A stretch of 64,000 bases of DNA from Sandaracinobacter neustonicus (GCF_006385875.1 NZ_VFSU01000010.1:1-64000), one strand, 5' to 3'. Shown: positions 8,382 through 18,468, numbered from the stretch's first letter. Numbers and translations are program-made. The notes: generated by a model from the sequence alone, not told the origin.

Positions 8382-11300
8382 ATGCTTCGCGCGCTGGTCG
8401 CCACGGCCCTATCCTATCGCCTGCTCGTTCTCGCTCTCGCCCTGACAGTGGCGGGCCTCGGCGCATGGGCATTCGTAAACCTTCCTGTCGATGCCTATCC
8501 CAATATCGCCCAGACGCAGGTCAAGATGATCCTGAAGGCGCCTGGTATGACACCCGAGGAGGTGGAGAGCCGCGTCATCACGCCGATCGAGATGGAGATG
8601 CTGGGTATCCCCAATCAGGCGATCCTGCGCTCGACCGCCAAATATGCCATCGCCGATATCACCATCGACTTCACCGATGGGACCGACATCTACTGGGCAC
8701 GCCAACAGGTCGCCGAGCGCCTGTCCGGCGTGCTGGCCGACTTGCCGGCTTCGGTCGGCGGCGGTCTCGCCCCGATTTCGACGCCGCTGTCCGATATCTA
8801 TATGTTCACGATCGAGGGGCCGCTCAGCCTCCAGCAGAAACGCGAACTGCTCGACTGGACGATCCGGCCCGCGCTGAGGACCGTGCCCGGCGTCGCCGAC
8901 GTCAATGCGCTCGGCGGCTATGTGCGGACCTTCGAGGTCAGGCCCGATCCGGTGGCGCTGGCCAGCGCGAAACTCTCTATCGCCGACCTGCGCGGCGCGA
9001 TCGAGAGCGGAAACCGCAATGACGGCGCGGGACGACTCACCAGCGGCGAGGAATCGCTGATCGTGCGCGCGGTCGGTGCGATCCGCACGATCAACGACCT
9101 GCAGTCGCTTGTGATCGCCAGCCGCGACGGCCGCATCATCCGTCTGGGCGACGTCGCAGCAGTCGGGACCGGCAGTCTCACCCGCTATGGCGCGGTCACC
9201 AAGAATGGCAAAGCCGAGGCGGTCGAAGGGCTGGTGATCGCCCTGCGCGGCGCCGATGCCCGCATGGTCGTCGATGGCGTGCGCGCCCGGCTGGCGGAGC
9301 TTGAGAAAACCCTGCCGGCCGGCACCCATGTCGATGTCTTCTACGACCGATCCGATCTGATCGGGCACGCCGTCGGCACGGTCGAGGAAGCGTTGCTCGA
9401 AGCCACGATCCTCGTGGTCGTCCTGCTCATCCTGTTCCTGGGCGACTGGCGGGCCGCCGCGATCGTGGCCGCGACCCTGCCGATGGCGGCGCTCATCACC
9501 TTCCTGTTCATGCACGGCATGGGCCTGTCCGCCAATCTGATGAGCCTGGGCGGACTCGCCATCGCCATCGGCATGCTGGTCGATGGCGCGGTGGTGGTGG
9601 TCGAGAATATCGTCGAGCGGCTCGGGCGTCCGCATGAGGAAGGCCATCCGCGCCTCAATCAGATTTTCCAGGCGTCAAGCGAGGTCATCGTGCCGGTTTC
9701 GGCCGGTATCATCATCATCGCACTCGTGTTCCTGCCGCTGCTTGCGCTCCAGGGACTTGAAGGCAAGCTGTTCGCGCCGGTGGCCCTCACCATCGTCTTC
9801 GCGCTCGCCGGATCGCTGCTGCTGGCGCTCACGCTGGTGCCGGTCCTGTCGTCGTTCGGACTCAAGAGCGGCCATCATGGCGAGCCGTGGATCATGCGCC
9901 AGCTCTCACCGCGCTATCATGCGCTGCTGGCGACCGCGTTCGCTCACAAGCGGGTGGTCTATGGCCTGGCGGCGGCGGGCCTGGTGATCGCCGGCATGGC
10001 CTATGGCGCGGTCGGCAAGACCTTCATGCCGACGATGGATGAGGGCTCGGTGATCGTCCAGCTCACCAAGCTGCCTTCGATCAGCCTCGACCAGTCGGTG
10101 AAGGGCGACCTGGCGGTGCAGCGCGCGCTGCGCGCCGTGCCCGAGGTGCAGGATGTGATCGCCCGCGTAGGCTCCGACGAGATCGGCCTCGATCCGATGG
10201 GGCCGAACGAGACCGACAGTTTCGTGCGCCTGAAACCGCAGTCCGAGTGGCGCGGCGACAAGGACTTCGTGGTCGGCGAGATGCGCAAGGCGATCGAGGG
10301 ACTGCCCGGCATCCAGCCCAGCTTCACACAGCCGATCGAGATGCGTGTGTCGGAGATGTTGACCGGCGCGCGCGGCGATCTTGCCGTCAAGATATTCGGC
10401 CCGGACCTGGCGACGCTCGGTGATCTTGCCGGGCAGGTCCAGCACGCGCTCTCGGGCATAAGCGGCGCCTCGGAAGTCCTGACCGTCGCCAATGACAGTG
10501 TTGATTATCTTCAACTCGACATCGATCGCGCGGCCGCCGGACGCTTCGGGATGCCGGTCGACCAGATGCAGGATGCGCTTCGCGCTCAGGTCGAGGGGGT
10601 TCGGGCCGGCATCGTCGCCGAGGGACAGAAGCGCGTGCCGATCGTCATCCGGGGTGACGAGAGCCTGCGCTCCGATCCCGCCCGTTTCGCCGACCTGCAA
10701 TTGCGCACGCCGGACGGAGGGTTGGCGCGCGTCAGCGACATGGCTCGGGTCGAGACGACACAGGGTCCGGTCAAGCTCGATCATGAGAACGGCTCCCGCT
10801 TCGCGCTGGTGCAGGCGTTCGTTTCTGGCCGCGACCTGGTGGGCTATGTCGATGAGGCCAAGGCGGCGGTCGCCGCAAAGGTGAAGCTGCCGGCCGGCTA
10901 CCGCATCGTCTGGGGCGGCCAGTTCGAGAACCAGCAGCGCGCCTCGGCCCGGCTGATGCTCGTCATCCCGGTGGCGCTGCTGCTGATCTTCTTCGTGCTG
11001 CTGGCGACGCTGCGGTCGCTGCGCGCCGCGATCCTTATCCTGCTCAACATTCCGTTCGCGATGGTCGGCGGCGTCGTCTCGCTCTGGGCTTCGGGCGAAT
11101 ATCTCTCGGTGCCCGCATCGGTCGGGTTCATCGCTTTGCTCGGCATCGCCGTTCTCAACGGTCTCGTGCTGGTGGCCTATTTCCGTCAACTGCTGGCCGA
11201 GGGCTACGGCATGGCCGAGGCGGTCCGGCAAGGCGCGGAGCGCAGGCTACGGCCGGTGCTGATGACCGCCAGCATCACGGCCTTCGGCCTGGTGCCCTTG

Positions 11301-11453
11301 CTGTTCGCCAGCGGCCCCGGATCGGAAATCCAGCGTCCGCTCGCCATCGTCGTCATCGGCGGCCTCATCACGTCCACGCTGCTGACGCTCGTGCTTTTGC
11401 CCATCCTGTTCGAGCGCTTTGGCGAGAGCGCCGGGAAACCCGAAAATGCCTGA
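8382..11453 (+). CDS. heavy-metal efflux RND transporter (CusA/CzcA family)
   Basis: This proton-driven trimeric inner-membrane pump exports metal cations. The 1023-residue product has the expected 12 helices. The helix-4 proton-relay segment GMLVDGAVVVVEN (about residues 397-409) carries the conserved Asp and Glu. QPIEMRVSEMLTGARGDLAV around residue 650 resembles CzcA more than CusA, favouring divalent ions, but the substrate cannot be settled. Adaptor, pump, DUF3240 and TolC genes are contiguous or overlapping and so form one operon. Confidence 0.94.
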   Translation: MLRALVATALSYRLLVLALALTVAGLGAWAFVNLPVDAYPNIAQTQVKMILKAPGMTPEEVESRVITPIEMEMLGIPNQAILRSTAKYAIADITIDFTDGTDIYWARQQVAERLSGVLADLPASVGGGLAPISTPLSDIYMFTIEGPLSLQQKRELLDWTIRPALRTVPGVADVNALGGYVRTFEVRPDPVALASAKLSIADLRGAIESGNRNDGAGRLTSGEESLIVRAVGAIRTINDLQSLVIASRDGRIIRLGDVAAVGTGSLTRYGAVTKNGKAEAVEGLVIALRGADARMVVDGVRARLAELEKTLPAGTHVDVFYDRSDLIGHAVGTVEEALLEATILVVVLLILFLGDWRAAAIVAATLPMAALITFLFMHGMGLSANLMSLGGLAIAIGMLVDGAVVVVENIVERLGRPHEEGHPRLNQIFQASSEVIVPVSAGIIIIALVFLPLLALQGLEGKLFAPVALTIVFALAGSLLLALTLVPVLSSFGLKSGHHGEPWIMRQLSPRYHALLATAFAHKRVVYGLAAAGLVIAGMAYGAVGKTFMPTMDEGSVIVQLTKLPSISLDQSVKGDLAVQRALRAVPEVQDVIARVGSDEIGLDPMGPNETDSFVRLKPQSEWRGDKDFVVGEMRKAIEGLPGIQPSFTQPIEMRVSEMLTGARGDLAVKIFGPDLATLGDLAGQVQHALSGISGASEVLTVANDSVDYLQLDIDRAAAGRFGMPVDQMQDALRAQVEGVRAGIVAEGQKRVPIVIRGDESLRSDPARFADLQLRTPDGGLARVSDMARVETTQGPVKLDHENGSRFALVQAFVSGRDLVGYVDEAKAAVAAKVKLPAGYRIVWGGQFENQQRASARLMLVIPVALLLIFFVLLATLRSLRAAILILLNIPFAMVGGVVSLWASGEYLSVPASVGFIALLGIAVLNGLVLVAYFRQLLAEGYGMAEAVRQGAERRLRPVLMTASITAFGLVPLLFASGPGSEIQRPLAIVVIGGLITSTLLTLVLLPILFERFGESAGKPENA

Positions 11454-11745
11454 CCTGCTTCTGACCTTCCATTGTGCGATCCGGGATACGGAGACGATCG
11501 TGGAAGCGATCCGCACCGTCGCGCGGGCGCCGATCCACGTCCGGGAAGAGGCGGTGCGTGGCCGGGATTTCAGCGACGCGCGAACCGCCGAACAGGTGAC
11601 GGGCAATCTTCGGCGAAGTGCGGTCGAACTCATCATCGCGGACACTGTCCAGGAAGATGTGATCCGAGCGGTGACGGACTCACGGCGCGAACGGCCGGTG
11701 CGCTGGCACGCCCTGCGGGTCGTCAGCCACGGGAGGATCGCATGA
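11446..11745 (+). CDS. DUF3240-like small protein of the RND operon
   Basis: The 99-residue soluble protein (MPDLLLTFHCAIRDTETIVE...) has the alternating strand/helix pattern of the PII-like DUF3240 family often encoded beside heavy-metal RND pumps. The ATG at 11446 overlaps the end of the pump gene by eight bases, and its stop overlaps the start of the TolC-type gene, so it is tightly coupled. The function is unknown; a regulatory or metal-sensing role is inferred from context. Confidence 0.65.
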   Translation: MPDLLLTFHCAIRDTETIVEAIRTVARAPIHVREEAVRGRDFSDARTAEQVTGNLRRSAVELIIADTVQEDVIRAVTDSRRERPVRWHALRVVSHGRIA

Positions 11746-12986
11746 GAGCGTCCGTGCTGGCCCTGGCCATGGTGCTGATGCTGGCGCCGGGCACACTCCA
11801 CGCCCAGCGCGCCGACCTGCCGCCGGTCGAGAAAGTCAACGAAGCTCTCGACAACCATCCAACCGTCATGGCGGCGGCCGCCCGGGTCGAAGCCGCCCGC
11901 GCGCGCGGGGACATGCTGCGCAGGGGCACCCATGAAGCGACGATCGCGGGCAGCTATATTCGCCGCAGCGTCGACCGCGAAGGCGGCTATGACGAGTTCG
12001 ACGCGACCCTGTCCCGCCCGTTCCGCCTTCCCGGCAAGGCTGCGCTTGACCGAGAATCTGGCGCGCTGGGCGTCGAGGTTGCGGAAAACCAGATGGAGGA
12101 TGCCCGCCACCAGGCCGCGTTGGTCTTGTCTGGACTCTGGCATGACTGGCTGACCGCCGGCAGCCATTATCGCAACGACCTCGACACGGTGCGCTCGCTG
12201 GAAGCGGCGCTGACCGCCTTGCGGCGCCGCGTCCAGCTCCGCGATGCTTCGGCGCTCGATCTCGACCAGGCTTCCGCTGCGCTGGCGCAGGCGCAAGCCC
12301 AGGCCGCTGCATCGCTCTCTGCGCGCGAGCAGGCGCGCGTGATCCTGGTCGCGACGTTTCCAGAGATACCGCTTCCTCCCGAGCCGGCTGAACTGGCCTT
12401 GCCCGAACGGCCGCTACAGAATCTCGAAACCATGCGGGCGCTGGTCGTCGAGCGCAGTCACGAGATTCGCGCCGCCGATCGCGAGGCACAGCGGCTAGCC
12501 GTCGTTGCGCGGCGGGTTCGAGCAGACCGGATCGCCGATCCCTCCTTTGGTGTCCGCTTGTTCAGCGAGCGTAGCGGCATGGAGCGAGGAGCAGGCGTGG
12601 TGGCATCCATCCCGCTGGGCGGTGGCTATCGCCGGGCAGCAGCCGATCAGGCTTCGGCCGAGGCGAACGCCGCCCGTCTTGAACTCGCCAATATCCAGCG
12701 ATCGGTCGCGGCCATTGCCGACGCGGACCTGTCCAACGCACGCACCCGGCTGGAGGCGTGGCGAAGCGCGCAGGCATCGGCACAGAGCGCATCCGACGCT
12801 GCCGGGAGGACGGAGCGTGGTTATCAGCTAGGCCAGATTGATCTGGTCGATCTGCTCTATGCTCGTCGGCAGGCGAACGACGCCCGCCGATCCGAGATTG
12901 ATGCGCGATCGGAAGCATCGCGGGCGCTGCTGAAGTTGCAGATCGATTCCCACAGCATCTGGGTTCCCGAGGGCGACCATGATTGA
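11742..12986 (+). CDS. TolC-family outer-membrane efflux protein
   Basis: This is the outer-membrane channel of the RND system. A signal peptide (MRASVLALAMVLMLAPGTLHAQ) opens a 414-residue protein with two long alpha-helical repeats rich in Ala, Gln and Glu. The repeats include LDLDQASAALAQAQAQAAAS and YQLGQIDLVDLLYARRQAND, typical of OEP domains. The longer frame from 11472 is not used because the signal peptide and the ATGA overlap with the previous gene fix the start at 11742. Confidence 0.92.
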   Translation: MRASVLALAMVLMLAPGTLHAQRADLPPVEKVNEALDNHPTVMAAAARVEAARARGDMLRRGTHEATIAGSYIRRSVDREGGYDEFDATLSRPFRLPGKAALDRESGALGVEVAENQMEDARHQAALVLSGLWHDWLTAGSHYRNDLDTVRSLEAALTALRRRVQLRDASALDLDQASAALAQAQAQAAASLSAREQARVILVATFPEIPLPPEPAELALPERPLQNLETMRALVVERSHEIRAADREAQRLAVVARRVRADRIADPSFGVRLFSERSGMERGAGVVASIPLGGGYRRAAADQASAEANAARLELANIQRSVAAIADADLSNARTRLEAWRSAQASAQSASDAAGRTERGYQLGQIDLVDLLYARRQANDARRSEIDARSEASRALLKLQIDSHSIWVPEGDHD

Positions 12987-13113
12987 GGCGTGCGTCGTTC
13001 GTGGGCGTGAAGCCACGCCAAGGATCGTGCCCGTTTGACTATCAAGCAAAGTATCCTTTCAGGAAGGCTCTTGATCGAAAAGACGCGCTAACAAAAAGAA
13101 TAGAGGGCTATGC

Positions 13114-14025
13114 GTGCCGTTCGACATTCGTCAGCTTCGCTACGCCATAGCGGCGGCAGATCATGGCAGTTTCTACCGAGCGGCGCGCGCATTGGATGTC
13201 GATCAATCGACACTTAGCCGGAGCATTCTCAAGCTGGAGCGCGTGGTCGGGGTGAAGATATTCGAGCGATCCCGCGCGGGCGTCACCATGACGATCGCGG
13301 GGCGTCAGCTCGTCCGCAGCGCCCGGCCGATGGTGGCAAGCGCCGACAAGCTGGTGGCGACCATGCGGGCGGCGGGGCAAGGCCGCGCCGGCGGGCTTAT
13401 GGTCGGGCATTACAGTTCGGTCTCCGCCGGAAACCTGCGCGCGACCATGTTGGGCTGGCGCAACGCGCATCCCGATGCCGATCTAGATGGCGTGGAAGCG
13501 GACCGGCGCGCGCTGTTCGCCGGGCTCGATACCGGCGAGATCGACATTGCGATCCTGTTGGGCGACGCCAGCCATGACGGGTTCCGGCACGAATCGCTCT
13601 GGAGCGAGCGCGTAATGGTCGCGCTGCCGGCCAATCATCCGCTGGCCGAGCGTGACCTGCTCCACTGGACGGACCTACGGCGAGAGCGGTTCCTGCTTAC
13701 GGCCGCCGATCCCGGCCCGGAAATCCGAGACATGCTGCTGGGCCGCCTGTCGCTCGTCGGTGTCCAGCCGGACATCAGGATGCACCATGCCAGCCGCGAG
13801 ACGATCCTAAGCATCCTAGGTGATGGGCTCGGCCTATCGATCGTCTGCGAGGGCGGGACGGGCGCGCGCTATCCCGATGTGGTTTACCGACCCGTTCATA
13901 GCGAACAGGGGCCGGTGCTCATCGGCTATTCAGGATACTGGCGGAGAGACAACGGCAATCCCGCGCTGCGGCGATTCCTCGCCTTCGTGCGCGACCGCTA
14001 TGCGCTATCCTTCGACATCCCCTGA
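13114..14025 (+). CDS. LysR-family transcriptional regulator of the ICE
   Basis: The 303-residue protein has an N-terminal winged HTH (RQLRYAIAAADHGSFYRAARAL...QSTLSRSI, residues 4-60) and a C-terminal substrate-binding domain. It starts at GTG 13114, since no in-frame ATG lies nearby. It converges with the trb operon and overlaps the 3' end of the DUF2274 gene by 28 bases, the place a LysR gene occupies in Tn4371-type elements. A decayed copy of its 5' end lies at 3252. The effector is unknown. Confidence 0.9.
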   Translation: MPFDIRQLRYAIAAADHGSFYRAARALDVDQSTLSRSILKLERVVGVKIFERSRAGVTMTIAGRQLVRSARPMVASADKLVATMRAAGQGRAGGLMVGHYSSVSAGNLRATMLGWRNAHPDADLDGVEADRRALFAGLDTGEIDIAILLGDASHDGFRHESLWSERVMVALPANHPLAERDLLHWTDLRRERFLLTAADPGPEIRDMLLGRLSLVGVQPDIRMHHASRETILSILGDGLGLSIVCEGGTGARYPDVVYRPVHSEQGPVLIGYSGYWRRDNGNPALRRFLAFVRDRYALSFDIP

Positions 14026-14234
14026 CGCTGGCTCTTGGTGAACGCCCGGTCAGTCGCCATGAATCGCGCTAGCATCGGGGCGACCAGCTTCTCCGGCGTC
14101 ACAGCTTCGCTGCCGGTTTCAGTGGCCAGCGCAGCGGCATAGGCGACGAGATCGCGGTGGACGGCCGCAGGCAGCTCCACCGCCAGCTTGACGGGCCGGT
14201 CGTCGGCGAGCGGCCCGAGCTTCAACTTGGTCAT
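13998..14234 (-). CDS. DUF2274 protein, last gene of the trb operon
   Basis: The 78-residue protein begins MTKLKLGPLADDRPVKLAVEL, matching the DUF2274 family found directly after trbI in Tn4371-type elements. It has an RHH-like pattern with a strand then two helices (AAVHRDLVAYAAALATETG). It overlaps trbI by ATGA. The function is unknown. Confidence 0.82.
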   Translation of the reverse strand: MTKLKLGPLADDRPVKLAVELPAAVHRDLVAYAAALATETGSEAVTPEKLVAPMLARFMATDRAFTKSQRQGMSKDSA

Positions 14235-15451
14235 CGCGTTGCTCCGATAGGTTCGAGCACGAGATCGCGCGTGATGACCACGCGCAGGGGGTGCCCCGGC
14301 CGGATCGTGAGCGTCGGCTGCACGTTGAGCTGCCGCCGCACGATCTGCTGGCCCGTCTGATTGATGGTGTCCTGTGAGCCTCGCCGAAGGGCGCGGGTCA
14401 GGTCGTCCTCACCGTCCGCACCCAGCTCGGTCCCGACACCGACCAGCGTCGAAACGGCCGCCGCCCGTAGCAGGTTGCCCCAATGCTGGTTCACGCGGTC
14501 TTGCAGACCGGCGAATCCGGCTCCGTCCGCGCCGGGTTGGCGCTCGAGAACGATCGAGCGTCCGTCCGGCATGATGAGCCGATCCCAGGCGAGCAGCACG
14601 CGGGTCTGTCCGGCGGCGATCTCGCTGTCATACTCGCCGATCAGCCGCGCGCCCTGCGGGATGAGGAGGATGCGCCCGGTGGGGCTGTCATAGACATTCG
14701 CCGTCACCTGCGCGGTGATCTGGCCGGGGAGGTTCGAACGGACGCCCGTGATGAGCGCAGCCGGGATGATGCTGCCGGCCTGAACGATGTTGGGCGATGC
14801 CGGCGCTGTCAGCCGCTCGACGCTGACCGTGCGTTGGTTGGACGCCTGCGCCATGAAGGCGCGCTTGCCGGCCTGGTCGCCTTGCGCCGCCTGCTGGGCC
14901 GGTTCCTGCGCGGAAGGCGCCGGCAAGCCCGGCATCGAGACCGGCTCCGCACCCGCACGCGCGCCGCCGCTGCCGAGAAAGACCGAGCTGGTGCGGGCCG
15001 CATCGCGTTCCTGCGCCGCGCGCTGCCGGGCGGCTTCCGCCGCTTGCGCGCGCGGATCGGGCGGACCTGGCTGCGCGCCGATCGGCGGCACGGGCACGTC
15101 CTCGCCGCGCTGCTGCGCCGACACGATCGGGCGGCCGAGGTCGCCGGGAAGCGGCGGGCCGAGCCGGGGCGCCTGCGCATAATCGCGCGGGCCGGACGTG
15201 ATGGTCTCGGCGGTGGCGCGGCTGTCGGTGTTGTAGAGTTCCTGCGCGGCCCGATCGCCCGGCGGTTGCAGCGCATAGATCAGCGAACCGCCGATACCGA
15301 GGCCGGCGGCGACGCCGACGACGGCGAGCGCCTTGCGGGAGAGCCGCATGACGCGGGGTGGATCGCCGCGAAGCTGGAACGCGGCGGGATCAGGGCGAGC
15401 GGGCTGCGGCTCCGGCCGTGCTTCGGCTGGCGCATCGTGGCTGTCAGTCAC
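14231..15451 (-). CDS. trbI: conjugal transfer protein TrbI (VirB10 type)
   Basis: TrbI spans the envelope and gates the mating channel. The 406-residue protein has a cytoplasmic N-terminus and one membrane helix (KALAVVGVAAGLGIGGSLIYAL, about residues 40-61). A Pro/Gln/Ala-rich periplasmic linker follows, then a C-terminal VirB10 beta-barrel domain with GSIIPAALITGVRSNLPGQI and LLIPQGARLIGEYDS. The start overlaps the trbG stop. Confidence 0.95.
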   Translation of the reverse strand: MTDSHDAPAEARPEPQPARPDPAAFQLRGDPPRVMRLSRKALAVVGVAAGLGIGGSLIYALQPPGDRAAQELYNTDSRATAETITSGPRDYAQAPRLGPPLPGDLGRPIVSAQQRGEDVPVPPIGAQPGPPDPRAQAAEAARQRAAQERDAARTSSVFLGSGGARAGAEPVSMPGLPAPSAQEPAQQAAQGDQAGKRAFMAQASNQRTVSVERLTAPASPNIVQAGSIIPAALITGVRSNLPGQITAQVTANVYDSPTGRILLIPQGARLIGEYDSEIAAGQTRVLLAWDRLIMPDGRSIVLERQPGADGAGFAGLQDRVNQHWGNLLRAAAVSTLVGVGTELGADGEDDLTRALRRGSQDTINQTGQQIVRRQLNVQPTLTIRPGHPLRVVITRDLVLEPIGATR

Positions 15452-16473
15452 GGCCGCCCCCTCCGGCGCGTCTCCGCGCCGTCGCGCACGATGCGGACGC
15501 GCTGTTCACTGCGGCGGTCGCCCAGGCGCAGCTCAGCGGCGGCGAAGAGCCGATCAACCACCATGTAGCGACCCTGCACGCGGTAATTGACCAGCTCGGC
15601 GTCACCGCTCGCGCCGGTCACGAACAGCGGCGGCATTTCGCCCTGCGAGATCCCGGCCGGAAACTCGATGAAGACCTGCCGCCCGTCGTCGAACGCGCGG
15701 GCCGGCGCCCACGGCACGCGGTCGCCCTCGATGCGGTAGCGGAAGTTGAGCGCCGTTACGTCCACGCCGGTTGCGGCTGGCGCAGCAGCGGCGGCAGCCG
15801 CATTGCGACCTTGCAAGGCGATCAGCGCGTCCTGCGGATAAGTCCACGATACCGACGCCATGTAGGTCGCAGGCGTCGCGCGCAATTCGAGGTGATAGGT
15901 TCGGCGGTCGGTGTTGACTACGATGTTGGTAACAAGATCGGGCCGTGTGGGCTTCACTAGGATGTGCACGCGCGCGGTTGCGCCGCTGCCGCTCACCGTA
16001 TCGCCAATGATCCACCGCACCGTGTCGCCGGCCGCTACCGGACCCGGCCCGACGAGCTGTTCGCCTTCCTGCAAGGCGATGTCCGTCACCTGACCGGGCG
16101 CGGTATAAACCTGATAGAGCGCGCCTTCGGTCCACGGGTATTGCTGGATTGCGTTCAAGAAGCCGTCGCGCGCCGGCTGGATGCGCGCAGCGTCGTTGGC
16201 GTCGCCGACACGGCGGCGCGGATCGGCGGGCTCTGGCGGTCGCACTCTCTCCATTACCGGCTTCAACTGGCCGGGCAGCGGCAACGGCTCTGGTATCGTC
16301 ACGATCTCGACCGCGCGGGGCGGGTCGGCCGCAGGCGTCGCCACGATCGCAGGGGGCGGATCGTCCAAAGCGATTACGGGCGGCCTGGCCGACGTGGTGG
16401 CGCAGCCGGCGAGCGCGGATGCGGAAACGAACAGCGCGGCCGTGGCTGCGCGGCGGATGGGTATGCCGGTCAT
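15448..16473 (-). CDS. trbG: conjugal transfer protein TrbG (VirB9 type)
   Basis: TrbG is the periplasmic/outer-membrane VirB9-like part of the core complex. A lipoprotein-like signal with lipobox LAGC is followed by a proline-rich stretch and the conserved VirB9/CagX domain (TDIALQEGEQL, RTYHLELRATPATYMASVSW, FIEFPAGI). The start at 16473 is set by its ATGA overlap with trbF; the open frame extends further but only through trbF. The product is 341 residues. Confidence 0.93.
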   Translation of the reverse strand: MTGIPIRRAATAALFVSASALAGCATTSARPPVIALDDPPPAIVATPAADPPRAVEIVTIPEPLPLPGQLKPVMERVRPPEPADPRRRVGDANDAARIQPARDGFLNAIQQYPWTEGALYQVYTAPGQVTDIALQEGEQLVGPGPVAAGDTVRWIIGDTVSGSGATARVHILVKPTRPDLVTNIVVNTDRRTYHLELRATPATYMASVSWTYPQDALIALQGRNAAAAAAAPAATGVDVTALNFRYRIEGDRVPWAPARAFDDGRQVFIEFPAGISQGEMPPLFVTGASGDAELVNYRVQGRYMVVDRLFAAAELRLGDRRSEQRVRIVRDGAETRRRGRP

Positions 16474-17153
16474 TGCGACAGCTCCTTCGACCAGTTGAGG
16501 GCGTTGACGAAGACGCCGAGCGGATTCTTGCGCAGGGCGTCGGGGGTGCGTGGCGGCTGCACGACGATGGTCAGGATCGCCGACCAGCGCTCGGTGGCGG
16601 CGAGGCTGCCGTCCTGATAGCGGCGCTCGATCCAGGCGACGCGGAAGCTGTCGGGCGATGCCCGGATGACGCTGGACACGTCCACCGCGACCTGCACGCG
16701 GCCGACATTGGCGAACGGGTCGTTGGCCCGCGCATAGTCGTTCAGCGCGAGCGCACCGCGATCGGTCGTGAAGTCGTATGCCCTTAGCCAGTTTTGCCGG
16801 ACGATCACAGGATCGGCCGGGATCGCGCGGACCTGCTCGATGAAGCGGGCGAGATGGAATGCGACCTGCGGATCGGTCGGGCGGTAGCCGGCCTCGGCCG
16901 GCGCGACCGCTTGGGCCTCGCCCAGCCGATCGACCTGCACGACCCACGGGACGATATGGCCGCGCGTCGATTGCCAGACGAGGCCGCAGGCCAGACCGCC
17001 GGAAAGCGCCAGCGTGCCGAAGAAGGCGAGCCGCCAGTTCTTCGCCTGCACGCGCGCCGAACCGATTCGGTCATCCCATGCCTGCGCCGCGCGCTGATAG
17101 GGTGTGGCCGGCTCGGGCGTTTGGCCGTAGCGGATGGTCGGTCGCTTGAACAT
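16470..17153 (-). CDS. trbF: conjugal transfer protein TrbF (VirB8 type)
   Basis: This bitopic inner-membrane protein helps assemble the pore. The 227-residue protein has an N-terminal cytoplasmic segment ending at a single helix (LAFFGTLALSGGLACGLVW, about residues 44-62), then a VirB8-like periplasmic domain. AAGGA precedes the start. It lies four bases after trbL and overlaps trbG. Confidence 0.93.
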   Translation of the reverse strand: MFKRPTIRYGQTPEPATPYQRAAQAWDDRIGSARVQAKNWRLAFFGTLALSGGLACGLVWQSTRGHIVPWVVQVDRLGEAQAVAPAEAGYRPTDPQVAFHLARFIEQVRAIPADPVIVRQNWLRAYDFTTDRGALALNDYARANDPFANVGRVQVAVDVSSVIRASPDSFRVAWIERRYQDGSLAATERWSAILTIVVQPPRTPDALRKNPLGVFVNALNWSKELSQ

Positions 17154-17156
17154 GGA

Positions 17157-18467
17157 TCAATCCTTTTGGCTGGTGTCGACGGATGCGCCGCTGCCGCCGC
17201 CATCGCCGGAGCGCAGCGTGTGAGCGGCGATGGTCGCGCCGTGGGTCATGGTCTGGCGGTTCTTCATCGCGGACGCCCAAGGGGGCGCGCCGTCCGGCGC
17301 GTCCGGCGAGGGCGTGGAGCTGCCGCCTGAAATGGTCCCGCCGGTGGCGGTGACGGCGGCGCGGCCGCCCGAGCGGTAGCTGTCCTTCAGCGAGGCGGCC
17401 GCCTTGCGAAGCGGTGAGATGGCGGCGCCAACGGCGGCTTGGCCGACGCCGCCAGCGCCGCCGGCAACGGCTGCCGCGCCGGTTTTACCGGCTGAACCGA
17501 GCGCATAGGCGCTGTTGGCCGCGCCCGAGGTGAAAGCGGCGCCTCGCGCGGCGCCGCCGACCGCGCCCGCCGCCGCGCCGACGCCGAGGCGGGCCGCAGC
17601 GGCGCCACCGGCCAGCGCGCCGCCGGCTGCGAGCACGGTTCCCGCTGCGGCCCCTGCGCCAAGCGCCTGGCCACCGGAGACGATGCCGTTGGCGATCGAC
17701 GGGCCGAAGATGCCGAGGCCGAGAAGGCACAGTGAGGCGAGCGCGACGGCCAGCGCATCTTCGATGCTCGGCTGCGCGCCGCCGAATCCGGCGCGGAACT
17801 CGTCGAACAAGGTCGAGCCGATGCCGACGATGACGGCGAGCACCAGCACCTTGATGCCCGACGAGATCACTAGCCCCAGCACGCGCTCGGCCATGAAAGC
17901 GGTTTTGCCGAACAGGCCGAACGGGATAAGGACGAAGCCGCAGAGCGTCGCCAGCTTGAACTCGATCAGCGTCACGAAGAGCTGGATCGCCAGAATGAAG
18001 AAGGCGAGGATGACCAGCAGCCAGGCGATCAACAGCACTGCAATCTGGATGAAATTCTCGAAGAACGCGACCCAGCCCATAAGGTCGGAGATGGATTCGA
18101 GAATAGGTTGGCCCGCTTCCAAGCCTACCTGCGCGACCCGGCCCGGCTGAAGCAACTCGGCGGCGGTGAAGCCGGTGCCCGACGCTCTCAGCCCGAGCCC
18201 GGCGAAGCTCTCAAAGACGATGCGTGCGAGGCTGTTCCAGTTGCCGATGATGTAGGCGAAGATGCCGACGAACAGCGTCTTCTTGACGAGGCGCGCGATG
18301 ATGTCGTCGCCTTCACCCCACGTCCAGAACAGCGCGGCCAGGGTCACGTCGATGACGATCAGGGTGGTGGCGATGAACGCCACCTCGCCGCCGAGCAGGC
18401 CGAAGCCGCTGTCAATATAGCGGGTGAAGACATCCAGAAAGCGATCGACGACGCCGGTGCCGCCCAT
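17157..18467 (-). CDS. trbL: conjugal transfer protein TrbL (VirB6 type)
   Basis: This polytopic inner-membrane protein forms part of the channel. There are at least five hydrophobic helices in residues 20-260, then a long Gly/Ala-rich, low-complexity tail of about 170 residues. The start at 18467 is preferred over the upstream frame start at 18494 because AGGAG lies seven bases upstream and trbK ends one base before it. Confidence 0.93.
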   Translation of the reverse strand: MGGTGVVDRFLDVFTRYIDSGFGLLGGEVAFIATTLIVIDVTLAALFWTWGEGDDIIARLVKKTLFVGIFAYIIGNWNSLARIVFESFAGLGLRASGTGFTAAELLQPGRVAQVGLEAGQPILESISDLMGWVAFFENFIQIAVLLIAWLLVILAFFILAIQLFVTLIEFKLATLCGFVLIPFGLFGKTAFMAERVLGLVISSGIKVLVLAVIVGIGSTLFDEFRAGFGGAQPSIEDALAVALASLCLLGLGIFGPSIANGIVSGGQALGAGAAAGTVLAAGGALAGGAAAARLGVGAAAGAVGGAARGAAFTSGAANSAYALGSAGKTGAAAVAGGAGGVGQAAVGAAISPLRKAAASLKDSYRSGGRAAVTATGGTISGGSSTPSPDAPDGAPPWASAMKNRQTMTHGATIAAHTLRSGDGGGSGASVDTSQKD

Positions 18468-18468
18468 A

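Noticed and set aside
8409-11231. Two long minus-strand frames (8409-9647, 9906-11231)
   Set aside because: Both are antisense to the RND pump and show no domain or export signal.
11472-11741. N-terminal extension of the TolC-type gene
   Set aside because: The signal peptide begins at 11742 and the upstream part overlaps the DUF3240 gene in another frame.
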